From positions 89,044 to 153,043 of the forward strand of contig JAGBSH010000017.1 of the NCBI GenBank assembly GCA_017631885.1: a stretch of 64,000 bases of DNA, in the 5' to 3' direction. Positions 7,691-17,109 of the stretch are shown piece after piece (the first letter of the stretch is position 1; each line of letters begins with the position of its first letter). Below the pieces are notes generated by a model. That model ran no database searches. It saw only the letters and a program-made list of their open reading frames with translations, and was not told the origin of the DNA. Made by a program: the position numbers and the translations under genes. The DNA comes from Fibrobacteraceae bacterium (GTDB lineage Bacteria; Fibrobacterota; Fibrobacteria; Fibrobacterales; Fibrobacteraceae).

Positions 7691-10260
7691 TAATTCATTG
7701 CAAGTTTTCTGATTAAAAAACGCCTAGCAGTTTCATTCAAGTGACAAGCATCATATTCTACATCAAGAAGTGCTGCATAAACATTGTATGGACTAACAGT
7801 CGCCCCTTGTCCATTACAACGTAAGCAAATTAAAAGTTCTCCTTGTTCGTATGCAATATCTAAAATTTGAGCATTCAAATCTATTTCTTGTCCACGATGG
7901 TTCACTATTTTAGGAAGTGTTTTAGAAGCTAAAGCTTCTGGCAATCCATTTGGGACATTATCTACTTTGTAAGCAAAAAGCATTGACTTTGGCGGCGTTT
8001 TAGACAATTTTTCTGCTAAAGGTTCAATATTTACAATTTCCATTCCCTGTGGGAATATTTTATTCAACTTTTCTAAAAGAATCGGTAAAGCTTTTTCAGA
8101 AAGGTCTAATTTTTCTAAAAGTTCAATACTAACTACATCGCAATAAGTTTCTAAACCTAGAGGAAGAGCTCCTAAATTCACAATCCTTGGTTTAGGGCTA
8201 AAGCCTTCACTAAATTTTATGGGGATTCCTGCGCAGAAAAACGCTCTTTCAAAAAATCCCATCGTATTATGGTGAGGTAAAAAACGGCTAATTCCCGTTT
8301 TCTTAAATGTAAGTTTATACAAATACGAATCACCTTGCTTTGGTCTACGAGAAGCCACCAATTCAACAATTTCTTCTGGTGTACGACTCACTGCGGCATA
8401 ACGTTTTGGAGCTTCTGCTAAACGTATTTCACCACCAAAACCAGGAATTCCACATTTTTGACAATCCCCCCATTTACAATTTGGAACTGGTAAAGAATTC
8501 GGGTCAAAAGCTTTTTCCCATTCTCTTTGCAAATAAGCTTTTGTCGTTCCTGCATGAATAAAATCCCAAGGGAAAACGGCATCTAAAGAACGAGTTGCAT
8601 AAATCCAGGAAACATCATAATTTGCTTCTGCAAAAACTTCTTGCCAAATTTCTGGTTTAATACGATACGCATCACTTTCAAAAATAAGGCCTTTTTTATA
8701 AGCCGCATAAATCAAAGATGAAAGACTTCTATCGCCACGACTATAAAAAGCTTCTAGCATAGAAGTTTCCCAAGAAGACCAAGTAATACGCACATTAGGG
8801 TGTTTAAAAAAACGCTCTCTAACAAACCGAATATGTTCAAGCGCTTTTTCTTTTTCCATAAAAGGAGCCCATTGTAAACCAGTAAATGCTTTTGGGATTA
8901 AAATCCCTATGCTGACAGCAATCTGGAAATTTTTTCTATGCTTTTTCCCAATACGGACAAGATTTTCAATTAGGCTACAAAAAGCCTCCATGTCTTCTAG
9001 ATTTTCTGTCGGGAAACCAACCATTGTATAAAGTTTTATCTTATTAAAGTCAGCAGCAAAAGCATGTTCTGCTGCATTATACATATCTTGGTCAGTAATT
9101 GTTTTATTTATCATTTTTCGGATTCTTTCTGACCCCGTTTCAGGAGCAAATGTTGCACTTCGCCCACCTTTCAATGCAGCCACTTTCCCTGCTAACGTTT
9201 GCCCAAAAGAATTTACTCGGATACTTGGCAAAGAAACATCTACTTTATCAAAGAAAGGATCATCAATAATTGAATCGGTCAATGCTTCAACTGGTTTATA
9301 ATCTGCTGTAGAAAGACTAAGAAGTCCTAGTTCTCTTTCTCCCGTTTCACAAATCCCTTTTTTCGCAATATCTAAAACATCATCTGCATCTAACTCTCTA
9401 CAAGGTCTGTACCAGATACCGGCCTGACAAAATCTACAACCTTGTGCACAACCTCGCATCACTTCAACGCTAAATCGATTATGAACAAGCGGCATATTAG
9501 CAATCAAATTCTTTGTCGGGTAATCCGCTGGGTTCATTTTAGGGATAAACAAACGCCGAACACCATTTGTCTTTTCATAAGACCCCTTGGCTTCTTCTTT
9601 TGGAATCCATTGTTCAAACTCACCTTTTTTCACTTCCCGTAATGATGGAACATAAACACCATCAATAAAAGACAACCTTTTTAAAATTTCTTTTTTTGAA
9701 ACATTTTCTTTTCTTGCTTGCCCAATACAATGTAATACCTTAACAATAACCTCTTCACCATCGCCAATCATAAACGCATCAAAAAAATCAGCCACAGGCT
9801 CTGGATTGGCCATTGCAGGGCCACCGCCTAACACAATCGGATCTTCCTCTTTACGATTTAAAGAAAATGCTTCTAACCCAGCTAATTCAAGCACATAAGG
9901 AACATTTGTAAAATTCAATTCTGTCTGTAAAGACATTCCTATTGCATCAAAATCTTTTACTGGTGTATAAGTAGCATGAGTGTAAAGCGGAATGTCTAAA
10001 CGACGCATTTCTTTTGCCATATCATCCCAAGGAGCAAAAGCCACTTCACAAAGTAAATCGGGTTCTCGATTAATAACATGGTAAAGGATCCGCATCCCGT
10101 TATTAGACATCCCGATTTCATAAATATCAGGGAAAACAAAAGCCATTTTGGCAAGCATTTGTGAATGTTTTTTTACAACACTATTCGCTTCACCGCCAAT
10201 ATAACGTGCAGGATTTTCTACACCAGGAAGAACTAAACCTAATTTTTCAAAAATATTCAT
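7687..10260 (-). CDS. Radical SAM protein (TIGR03960-type) fused to DUF2344
   Basis: An 857-aa two-part protein. The N-terminal ~190 residues look like a B12-binding-type lead domain (FVFPDIYEIGMSNNGMRILY). The radical SAM core follows with its [4Fe-4S] cysteines in VMRGCAQGCRFCQAG (~residue 270) and a SAM-binding region around TFAPETGSERIR. After a Cys cluster (CKWGDCQKCGIPGFGG, ~residue 600), the last ~210 residues match the style of DUF2344 (FKKTGISRFLPHHNTMGFFE, SEGFSPKPR). In many bacteria these two parts are adjacent genes or a fusion; a role in RNA modification has been suggested but the substrate is unknown. The ATG at 10260 has no strong Shine-Dalgarno. The gene stands alone. Confidence 0.85.
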   Translation of the reverse strand: MNIFEKLGLVLPGVENPARYIGGEANSVVKKHSQMLAKMAFVFPDIYEIGMSNNGMRILYHVINREPDLLCEVAFAPWDDMAKEMRRLDIPLYTHATYTPVKDFDAIGMSLQTELNFTNVPYVLELAGLEAFSLNRKEEDPIVLGGGPAMANPEPVADFFDAFMIGDGEEVIVKVLHCIGQARKENVSKKEILKRLSFIDGVYVPSLREVKKGEFEQWIPKEEAKGSYEKTNGVRRLFIPKMNPADYPTKNLIANMPLVHNRFSVEVMRGCAQGCRFCQAGIWYRPCRELDADDVLDIAKKGICETGERELGLLSLSTADYKPVEALTDSIIDDPFFDKVDVSLPSIRVNSFGQTLAGKVAALKGGRSATFAPETGSERIRKMINKTITDQDMYNAAEHAFAADFNKIKLYTMVGFPTENLEDMEAFCSLIENLVRIGKKHRKNFQIAVSIGILIPKAFTGLQWAPFMEKEKALEHIRFVRERFFKHPNVRITWSSWETSMLEAFYSRGDRSLSSLIYAAYKKGLIFESDAYRIKPEIWQEVFAEANYDVSWIYATRSLDAVFPWDFIHAGTTKAYLQREWEKAFDPNSLPVPNCKWGDCQKCGIPGFGGEIRLAEAPKRYAAVSRTPEEIVELVASRRPKQGDSYLYKLTFKKTGISRFLPHHNTMGFFERAFFCAGIPIKFSEGFSPKPRIVNLGALPLGLETYCDVVSIELLEKLDLSEKALPILLEKLNKIFPQGMEIVNIEPLAEKLSKTPPKSMLFAYKVDNVPNGLPEALASKTLPKIVNHRGQEIDLNAQILDIAYEQGELLICLRCNGQGATVSPYNVYAALLDVEYDACHLNETARRFLIRKLAMNY

Positions 10261-10313
10261 ATTACAAAGATAGCAAGGCTACTTTTCAAAAAGGAATAAA
10301 GTAAATTTAAAAT

Positions 10314-11636
10314 ATGAATAGAAAATGGCTTATTTTTTGGATTATCTTTTTCTGGTGCGGATTTTTCATTTTAATGGCAATCCCCGAAAGTTCTTTAACT
10401 GATTCCCTTAAACTTATTTTGTTAGGTTCCTGGGGAACTTTAGTTTCTCTCTTTACGCTCTTACTTGTATCTTTATCATACAAACATAAGCTTGAAGAAA
10501 CTCTCGCTCAAAAAGAATTAGAACTTGAACAGGAACGTTTAAAGTTCACTTCTAATGCTACAGAAGCTGAAACTTCAATCCTTGAACAAAAAAAAGAAAC
10601 AGAATCTATACCAGAAGAAGTTCCTGCAAAAACAGTCGAACCAGTATTCCCTGTTGAACCATGGAATGCTTTTTTACGCAAAATTTTAAAGAATCGTCCA
10701 TTTGAAGAAACTATTACAAGCTACCAACAATTCTTACAAGAAATGTTTCCAGATTCTTCGGGCGTTCTTTACATGTATAATGGAAACGAATCTGAAATGG
10801 GAATCATTTTTAATTATGGTGAAATACTCCCAACAGAAAATATTATTCGTCCGTCAGCTTGTGCAAGTTTCACTCAGGGCGATTTAATCATTCATGATTT
10901 TGCTAATCCAGAAAATTCTTGCGGATGTACTCATTTAGAAAATCATTCTAATGGCGTTTCTTTCTGCGTGCCCATTGAAGGACTTGACGAACATTTTGGT
11001 CTATTATCTGTTTATGTACCAAACCCTACTGCCGAAGAAGTCAATTTCTTAAAATTATATCTCAAACTTTCAAGCAGTCTCCTTGGCCTGTTTTCAGCAA
11101 ACCAGCATTTGAACATTCTTTTTGAAAAACACAATATCCGCGACATGTCTACAGGTCTTTTTAATGCGCGCCATATGGAAGAATCTCTCAATAGAGAAAT
11201 TGCTTCAGCAAGACGCCATAAACAACCTATTGGCATCATTATGATTTATCCTGATTCTTTTGAATTTTTCCAAGGAACTTATGGCCAAAAAGTTTCTGAC
11301 CAATTACTTTGGGAAATTGGACAAAGATTGCCTCGTTATATCCGTACAGAAGACATTCCTTGTCGTTATAAAGATGATTTGTTCTGTATTATATTACCTG
11401 GTGCAGACTTTTCCATTACTAAAGAACGTGCTGAAAAAATCCGAAAAGAAATTGATGGTTTAGAAATTGTTTATGGTGATTTGATTTTAAAATCAACTTT
11501 AAGCATTGGCGTTTCTGTATTCCCTCAATTCGCTCATGATGCAAACGAACTTTTAGACAATGCTTTTATTGCTCTTCAAGAAGCGTTCCATAACGGCAAA
11601 AACCAAGTTATCACGTCAGCAGACATTCGTTCTTAA
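10314..11636 (+). CDS. Membrane GAF-like protein with degenerate GGDEF domain
   Basis: A 440-aa protein: two N-terminal transmembrane helices (residues ~4-23 and 33-55), a coiled coil (~57-100), a GAF-like sensor region (~115-260), and a GGDEF-fold domain (~275-438, DMSTGLFNARHMEESL to ASIALQEAFHNGKN-like end). The diguanylate-cyclase A-site should read GGDEF or GGEEF but is KDDLF (residues 353-357), so GTP cyclisation is unlikely. The RxxD inhibitory-site motif is kept just upstream (RTED, 344-347), which suggests a c-di-GMP receptor rather than a synthase. The sensor region has clustered Cys/His (C183, C203, C205, H207, C218). An HD-GYP phosphodiesterase homologue lies at 36-37 kb. No clear ribosome site near the ATG. 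Confidence 0.85.
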   Translation: MNRKWLIFWIIFFWCGFFILMAIPESSLTDSLKLILLGSWGTLVSLFTLLLVSLSYKHKLEETLAQKELELEQERLKFTSNATEAETSILEQKKETESIPEEVPAKTVEPVFPVEPWNAFLRKILKNRPFEETITSYQQFLQEMFPDSSGVLYMYNGNESEMGIIFNYGEILPTENIIRPSACASFTQGDLIIHDFANPENSCGCTHLENHSNGVSFCVPIEGLDEHFGLLSVYVPNPTAEEVNFLKLYLKLSSSLLGLFSANQHLNILFEKHNIRDMSTGLFNARHMEESLNREIASARRHKQPIGIIMIYPDSFEFFQGTYGQKVSDQLLWEIGQRLPRYIRTEDIPCRYKDDLFCIILPGADFSITKERAEKIRKEIDGLEIVYGDLILKSTLSIGVSVFPQFAHDANELLDNAFIALQEAFHNGKNQVITSADIRS

Positions 11637-11660
11637 AAATTATTTGGCGAGAAAGTTCTT

Positions 11661-12674
11661 TTGAACCTTTTAACAAAAATCGAAATACCAAAAGCAAGTT
11701 CTAAAATTGATTATTCAAAGAAACTTGCTTTTTTCGGTTCTTGCTTTGCCGATAACATTTCAAGGCTTTTTGCAAATAGAAAATTTCAAGTTTTAGCAAA
11801 CCCTTTTGGAACTGTTTACAACCCATTATCTCTAAGTGATTTTTTCAAAAACATACAAGCTAGAACCTCTTTCAACGATACTCATGTTTTCCAAGATTTA
11901 AAAGACAATTCTTGGCATTCTTTTTATGCTCATAGTATTCTTTCTGCTAAAACAGAAAAAGAATGCATGGACAATTTAAATTTAGCCGCTCTCAAAACTT
12001 TAAATTTCTTAGAAAAAGCCGATTTTATTTTCATCACTTTAGGCACTGCATTTGTTTACTTTTTAAAAAGTTCGAATAGCCCCGTTTTTAATTGTCACAA
12101 ACAAAACCCAGAACTTTTTTCACGAGAATTAATTTCTGTTGAACAAGCAACAAATGCTTTAGAAAATATCGTACGCTATTTAATTCAAATCAAACAAAAC
12201 AAAGAGAAATTGAATATCGTTTTTACCGTTTCTCCATTAAGGCATTTAGCAGACGGCTTTCATGAAAACACACTTTCAAAATCAACACTCCATTTAGCCA
12301 TTCAAAAAGTCATTCAAAATTTTTCAGATAAAAATGTTTCTTTAGAATATTTCCCAAGCTATGAAATTGTTATGGATGAATTACGCGATTATCGCTTTTA
12401 TGATAGCGATATGATTCACTTATCCGAAACGGCAGAAGAATACATTTTTGAAAAAATGATTACAACTTATTGTAGCGAAGATTTTCAAAATAGCATTGCT
12501 GAAGTGGAAAAATTTTTAAAATCCGCTCAACATAATATTAAAGACATTCATTCTCTTTCTACAAAAAAATTTGCCACCATGAACTTACAAAAAGCAAAAG
12601 AATTAGAAGCAAAAATCAATAGTTTAAATTTAACTGAAGAAAAAAATTATTTTAAAAAACTCAGTAGCATTTAA
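11661..12674 (+). CDS. GSCFA-family protein
   Basis: A 337-aa protein beginning with the family signature (LAFFGSCFADNISRLF, residues ~27-42) and NPFGTVYNPLSL shortly after. GSCFA proteins belong to the SGNH/GDSL hydrolase-like group; the conserved Ser of GSCFA and a late DMIHLSE-type His segment (~residue 250) would fit a hydrolase or acyltransferase, but no substrate is established. No signal peptide, so probably cytoplasmic. The start is a TTG at 11661 after a GGCGAG; no ATG lies near the conserved N-terminus. It begins 24 bases after the degenerate GGDEF gene and may be cotranscribed with it. A terminator follows at 12787. Confidence 0.8.
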   Translation: MNLLTKIEIPKASSKIDYSKKLAFFGSCFADNISRLFANRKFQVLANPFGTVYNPLSLSDFFKNIQARTSFNDTHVFQDLKDNSWHSFYAHSILSAKTEKECMDNLNLAALKTLNFLEKADFIFITLGTAFVYFLKSSNSPVFNCHKQNPELFSRELISVEQATNALENIVRYLIQIKQNKEKLNIVFTVSPLRHLADGFHENTLSKSTLHLAIQKVIQNFSDKNVSLEYFPSYEIVMDELRDYRFYDSDMIHLSETAEEYIFEKMITTYCSEDFQNSIAEVEKFLKSAQHNIKDIHSLSTKKFATMNLQKAKELEAKINSLNLTEEKNYFKKLSSI

Positions 12675-12786
12675 CATATTCAAATACATTTTGCTTTTTC
12701 ATTTATAAAAACAATTTATGGCCATTTGACAATACAAATTCTATGTAATTTGCTTTTAGCTTTTTAGGCAAAAATTATAAAAGTAT

Positions 12787-12818
12787 AAAAAGGAACCATA
12801 TTGATATGATTCCTTTTT
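12787..12818. terminator. Bidirectional intrinsic terminator
   Basis: AAAAAGGAA/TTCCTTTTT arms plus an inner CATA/TATG helix (one mismatch) with a 4-nt loop, flanked by A and T runs. It sits between the convergent GSCFA gene (+) and alaS (-). Confidence 0.8.
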
Positions 12819-12853
12819 TCATTAGTAAATCAGCAAGTTTATTTTATAAAATA

Positions 12854-15502
12854 TTACCCGCCAAGTTTTGCTCGGAGCCAATTGTTCGCATTTGAAATCG
12901 CAACAGAAATTTTTTCTGGTTCGCGAGTTCCTGCTTGCGCTCTGTCTGGACGACCACCGCCCTTGCCGCCGCACGCGGCGGCAAGATCTTTAACCATATC
13001 GCCAGCCTTAATCCCTTTAGCCTGAACTTCTTTACCAACCATCACAGCAATGCTACCATTACTTTCACCCTTGTTTGCAATAACCGCAATAGAATCTGGA
13101 GAAAGCTTATTCTGCACGCCATCTAACAAATCTTTAAATTTATCTTCTGCCATCGTGAATTCACGAACGAAAAGTTGAACACCAAGAACATCTAATGCAC
13201 CACGCAAAATATCGGCAGCCGCTAGAGTAGCGAGTTCAAGTTTAACAGATTGCAATGCTTTTTCAAGGCTCAAAGTCTTTTCAAAATTCTGAACAATACG
13301 TGCCAACAAGTCTGCATCTTTACAACGGAGTTGTTCACGAAGAGCAGAAAGAATCTTTGTTCCAGTGCGCAAAAGAAGCATTGCATTACGGCCAGAAACC
13401 GCTTCAATACGACGAACGCCAGCAGACACACTAGATTCGCTCACAATCTTCACAAGGCCGATTTCGCCAGTACAACTTACGTGTAAGCCACCGCAAAGTT
13501 CCTTAGAAAATTCTTCGCAATCAGCGCCCATTTTCACAACACGAACATCTTCGCCATACTTTTCACCAAAGAGCGCCATAGCTCCGCTTGCTTTTGCTTC
13601 ATCTACATTCATTACTTGAGTAGAAACATTCAAGCAAGCCATCACCTTTTCGTTGACAATATCTTCAACCTTTTGAATTTCTTCTTCGGTCATTGCATTA
13701 AAATGACTAAAGTCAAAACGCAAAACTTCAGAGGAAACAAAACTACCCTGCTGTTGCACATGGCTTCCAAGAACTTCACGAAGAGCAGCCTGCAACAAGT
13801 GAGTCGCTGAATGATTTTTACGAATATCTTTACGGCGTTCATCATCTACAGTTGCCACAAAAACCTGCACCATAGATTCTTCAGTAGCTTCACCTTTAAG
13901 TACTTTTCCGCGGCACACAGCCGTGTCATTTACCTTAACGGTATCAAACACAGAAATTTCAAGCCCAGAAGCAACAAGCGTTCCCTTATCACCAACCTGA
14001 CCGCCCATTTCAGCGTAGAATGGAGATTTTTCAAGCACAATAGAAAGAACACCTTTATCTTCACGGAAACGAGCAATTTTTGTTTCGCAAGTTGCAAGTT
14101 CATAACCCACGAATTCTGTACTTACTTCACTATATTGCGTCCAACCTTCCGTTCCCATAGTGTTAATGCCCTGCTTCATATTAGCGCGAGCGCGAGCCTT
14201 CTGTTCTTCCATGCACTTTTCAAAACCAGCTTCATCAATAGACAAGCCTTTTTCTTCAGCAAGAATTCCAGTCAAATCAGGAGGGAATCCGTAAGTATCG
14301 TAAAGTTGGAACACCTTATCGCCAGAAATAACTTTAGCACCATTCAATTCTTGCACAATATTTTCAAAGCGTTCAAGGCCAGCGTCAAGAGTTTTAATAA
14401 AACGTTCTTCTTCACTCTTAATCACTTCAGTCACGAAATCTTTTCTTTCACGAATTTCTGGGAACGCTTCTCCCATCGTATCGGCAAGCACTTGCACTAG
14501 CTTACAAATAAAAGCTTCCTTTTGACCAAGCAGGCGAGCAAATCGACTAGCACGGCGAAGAATACGACGAAGCACATAACCACGACCTTCATTACTTGGA
14601 AGCGCGCCATCTGCAATCGCAAAAGAAACCGCACGCAAATGGTCTGCAATCACGCGGTGAGGCGTTCCATCTACACCATCAGAATAAGGCACTTTAGAAA
14701 GTTCTGCCACCTTTGCAATAATCGGGCTAAACACATCAGTATCATAATTACTAGTCTTTCCTTGCAAAATAGAGCAAATACGTTCAAAACCCATTCCAGT
14801 ATCCACGTTCTTTGCTTTCAAAGGAATCAAACTACCATCGCTTACACGTTCATACTGCATGAACACATTATTCCAAATTTCAATGTAGCGATCATTTTCA
14901 CCATTCACGCCAAGAATAGGATCTTTAAAAGTTTCAGCTTGAGTCGCTAAATCGCCTCTGTCATAATGAATTTCTGAACAAGGGCCGCACGGACCAGTAT
15001 CGCCCATTTCCCAGAAATTACTCTTTGCATCAAAACGCATAATGCGATCATCTGGAAGTCCTGAAACATCCTTCCAAATTTGCCAGGCTTCATCATCGTC
15101 TTCATAAACAGTCGCAAACAAGCGTTCTTTTGGAAGTTTCCAAACTTCAGTCAAAAGTTCCCAAGCCCAAGCAATCGCTTCCTTCTTATAATAATCACCA
15201 AAACTCCAGTTCCCAAGCATTTCAAAAAAAGTATGGTGATAATTATCGCGACCAACTACATCCAAATCATTATGCTTCCCAGACACGCGAATACACTTCT
15301 GGCTATTACAAGCTCGTTTCCAGCCCTTCGGATTATCGCCCAAAAAAATTGCCTTAAACTGATTCATCCCAGCATTCGTAAACATAAGTGTTGGGTCGTC
15401 ATGAGGCACAACAGGCGAAGAACGAACAAACAAATGTTCCTTAGATTCAAAGAACTTAATAAAAGATTCACGCACTTGCGCAGAAGTCATAAATTCAGAC
15501 AT
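12854..15502 (-). CDS. alaS: Alanine--tRNA ligase
   Basis: Class II aminoacyl-tRNA synthetase that charges and proofreads tRNA-Ala. The 882-aa product has the N-terminal signature MTSAQVRESFIKFFESKEH, class II motifs (MFTNAGMNQFK, FFEMLGNWSFGDYYKKEA), the editing-domain zinc ligands HSATHLLQAALREVLG and CGGLHVSCTG, and the C-terminal Gly-rich GGKGGGRPDRAQAG of the C-Ala region. The frame is open up to 15586, but the ATG at 15502 has GAGGAAA at good distance and starts at the family N-terminus. The gene is more GC-rich and better codon-adapted than its neighbours. The leader region upstream merges with a repeat stretch. Confidence 0.97.
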   Translation of the reverse strand: MSEFMTSAQVRESFIKFFESKEHLFVRSSPVVPHDDPTLMFTNAGMNQFKAIFLGDNPKGWKRACNSQKCIRVSGKHNDLDVVGRDNYHHTFFEMLGNWSFGDYYKKEAIAWAWELLTEVWKLPKERLFATVYEDDDEAWQIWKDVSGLPDDRIMRFDAKSNFWEMGDTGPCGPCSEIHYDRGDLATQAETFKDPILGVNGENDRYIEIWNNVFMQYERVSDGSLIPLKAKNVDTGMGFERICSILQGKTSNYDTDVFSPIIAKVAELSKVPYSDGVDGTPHRVIADHLRAVSFAIADGALPSNEGRGYVLRRILRRASRFARLLGQKEAFICKLVQVLADTMGEAFPEIRERKDFVTEVIKSEEERFIKTLDAGLERFENIVQELNGAKVISGDKVFQLYDTYGFPPDLTGILAEEKGLSIDEAGFEKCMEEQKARARANMKQGINTMGTEGWTQYSEVSTEFVGYELATCETKIARFREDKGVLSIVLEKSPFYAEMGGQVGDKGTLVASGLEISVFDTVKVNDTAVCRGKVLKGEATEESMVQVFVATVDDERRKDIRKNHSATHLLQAALREVLGSHVQQQGSFVSSEVLRFDFSHFNAMTEEEIQKVEDIVNEKVMACLNVSTQVMNVDEAKASGAMALFGEKYGEDVRVVKMGADCEEFSKELCGGLHVSCTGEIGLVKIVSESSVSAGVRRIEAVSGRNAMLLLRTGTKILSALREQLRCKDADLLARIVQNFEKTLSLEKALQSVKLELATLAAADILRGALDVLGVQLFVREFTMAEDKFKDLLDGVQNKLSPDSIAVIANKGESNGSIAVMVGKEVQAKGIKAGDMVKDLAAACGGKGGGRPDRAQAGTREPEKISVAISNANNWLRAKLGG

Positions 15503-16003
15503 AATATTTCCTCTATTTTCCGTCGGAAATTTAGCAAAATTTTTTCCATGAAAATCTTTTACTACAATGGGAGAAGTCTCTCCCACGCTTCAACTTGCGT
15601 TCCGCAATTTTCCGCTACCCACTCGGGTACTCAAGGCTCACACCGCTTCACTTAGCGCAACTTGCCTCGCGGTTCTTGTCCGAGAACCTTGTCATTGCGA
15701 GCCGTGCTGAATACACGGCGCGGCAATCTACTTGCCAACAGATGGCCACGTCGTCTTAAAAGACTCCTCGCCATGACAACCCTAAACTTGCCACTCGCGA
15801 TGGAACGTAGTGACAGAAGCAATCCCATTGCAAGCAACACTTGTTTTTGGATTACTTCGCTACGCTCGTAATGACAAAAACCAAGATCGCCACGAGGCAC
15901 AAGGCCTCTCGCCATGACAAGCCTTTTTGCTCTTGCTCGCGATTTGTAAATCACGATGAAGTGGAATGACGGAAGCAATCTATTGGCGTCAATATTTTCA
16001 AAA
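15503..16003. repeat. Noncoding stretch with dispersed TCATTGCGAG-type palindromic repeats
   Basis: About 500 bases without a credible gene between alaS and the lipoprotein gene. From about 15690 to 15992 it is markedly more GC-rich than its surroundings and carries several degenerate copies, in both orientations, of a unit of the form TCATTGCGAG...GCAATC: 15690-15731 (+), 15763-15778 (-, CTCGCCATGAC), 15804-15830 (+), 15835-15873 (-, GGATTACTTCGC...CGTAATGAC), 15908-15922 (-), 15952-15983 (+). Similar imperfect palindromes are dispersed between genes in many bacterial genomes. The open frames here translate to the well-known spurious peptides of such repeats (CHYERSEVIQK). Whether these units are mobile, structural RNA or decayed remnants cannot be told from one locus. 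Confidence 0.7.
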
Positions 16004-16030
16004 AAAAGAACTCCTCAAAGGAGTTCTTTT
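16004..16030 (-). terminator. Intrinsic terminator of the lipoprotein gene
   Basis: A perfect 12-bp stem (16004-16015 with 16019-16030) with a CAA loop lies 22 bases after the minus-strand stop and continues into a T run on the minus strand. Confidence 0.88.
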
Positions 16031-16051
16031 AGAATTAACTTTATGGAGATA

Positions 16052-16933
16052 TTACCAAGTTGTAATGACAAAATTTCCATCAGTTGCACCGGTGATTGTT
16101 AAGCACACTTCATCACCTGCTGCCACACTAAAAGGAGTTCCAGGACTTGCATTACAATTACTTATGTCATATGCCGGTTGAGCAGTTCCGTTAATAGTAA
16201 TTGTAACTGTACAAGATTCTACTTGCCAACCATGAGTAAAGCGTACGTTACCAGCCATGCTTGCTGTGCCACATTCTCCATTAGCAAAAGAAACTGCTGT
16301 CCCTGAAATTTCCTTTGCCCCGCCAGATTCACCACCTCCTACAGCTACACTACTTGAACTTGGTGTAGGAGTAACAGCCACACTACTTGAGCTTGGTGTT
16401 GGCGTAGGTGTAACAGCCACACTACTTGAACTCGGAGTTGGTGTAGGATTAACAACGGCACTGCTTGAACTTGGAGTTGGTGTAGGTGTAACAGCTACAC
16501 TACTTGAACTCACAACAGGACTAACTGCTCCAGGAGGAATATCTACAGAAGAACTAGACTGTGGAACTGCTCCAGGAGGAACATCTACAACGCTACTAGA
16601 AAGTGGAGTTGGAAGAGGGGCTTCTGCAGAACTGGATTCTACCGGAGTTTCTACAGAGCTAGAAGATTCTGGTTTTTCATCTTCTTTTTCATCTTCTTTA
16701 TCATCGTTACTACTGCCACCATTTACACTAGGTAAAGAAGAAGCACACATTGGATCATTTTCACAAGCATCAATTGCCTTATCAACTTCGCCATTGATAT
16801 TTTCAACGAATGTATCCACATACATTTCGTCTAAATCACCAGGTGCTTCAACAGAACCAGAACCACAAGCAACAAGACCTGCGCCTATAAGTGTTCCGGC
16901 TGTCAAAATTCCTAAAAGCCATTTCTTTTTCAT
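16052..16933 (-). CDS. Surface lipoprotein with Ser/Thr-Pro repeat linker
   Basis: A 293-aa predicted lipoprotein. The signal peptide starts MKKKWLLGILTAGTLIGAG and ends in a lipobox LVAC, so Cys near residue 22 is lipidated. Then come a short acidic domain with a Cys pair (ACENDPMC), a long low-complexity linker of SSSS and TPTPT units (residues ~85-200), and a ~85-residue C-terminal beta-type domain with five cysteines (GECGT, ESCTV, SNCNA, EVCLT) ending NFVITTW. Such Ser/Pro linkers join binding or catalytic modules in Fibrobacter surface proteins; the C-terminal domain could be a carbohydrate-binding-type module, but I cannot name it. The start ATG at 16933 has CGAGG upstream; the frame extends further without a ribosome site. 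Confidence 0.8.
   Translation of the reverse strand: MKKKWLLGILTAGTLIGAGLVACGSGSVEAPGDLDEMYVDTFVENINGEVDKAIDACENDPMCASSLPSVNGGSSNDDKEDEKEDEKPESSSSVETPVESSSAEAPLPTPLSSSVVDVPPGAVPQSSSSVDIPPGAVSPVVSSSSVAVTPTPTPSSSSAVVNPTPTPSSSSVAVTPTPTPSSSSVAVTPTPSSSSVAVGGGESGGAKEISGTAVSFANGECGTASMAGNVRFTHGWQVESCTVTITINGTAQPAYDISNCNASPGTPFSVAAGDEVCLTITGATDGNFVITTW
16341..16515 (-). repeat. Tandem coding repeat of the lipoprotein linker
   Basis: About four imperfect tandem units of 36-42 bases, each encoding SSSSVAVTPTPTP or a variant. Copies differ by small in-frame length steps (TPTP versus TPTPTP) and a few substitutions, as expected for a slippage-prone linker whose length can change between strains. Confidence 0.8.
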
Positions 16934-17109
16934 AACAATACCTCGTATTGGAAGAAATCTAAAAAAATATACGATTTTTCGCAACGATTTCTAGCACTAT
17001 TTCACATCTAAAACGCTAAAAATCACGAAATTACGTTTTTTTTCAAATCTTTTAACCCTTTTTAATGACTTACATTTAAAATTAACGTTAAAAGACAGAA
17101 CTAAACTCC

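Noticed and set aside
13811-14500. 229-aa plus-strand frame within alaS
   Set aside because: Ser/Phe/His-rich shadow of the alaS coding strand; alaS motifs are unambiguous.
15652-15978. 108-aa open frame on the minus strand (and a partner on the plus strand)
   Set aside because: It lies entirely in the TCATTGCGAG-type repeats; peptides such as CHYERSE and ARNDK are the known spurious translation of these elements.
16257-16994. 245-aa plus-strand frame antisense to the lipoprotein gene
   Set aside because: Low-complexity LELGVGVTATL repeats mirror the coding repeat on the other strand; no ribosome site, and the lipoprotein has a signal peptide and lipobox.
17017-17042. AAACG...CGTTTT hairpin as the mlaF terminator
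   Set aside because: Only 5-6 paired bases with an 18-nt loop, and the T run is on the plus strand where no gene would use it.
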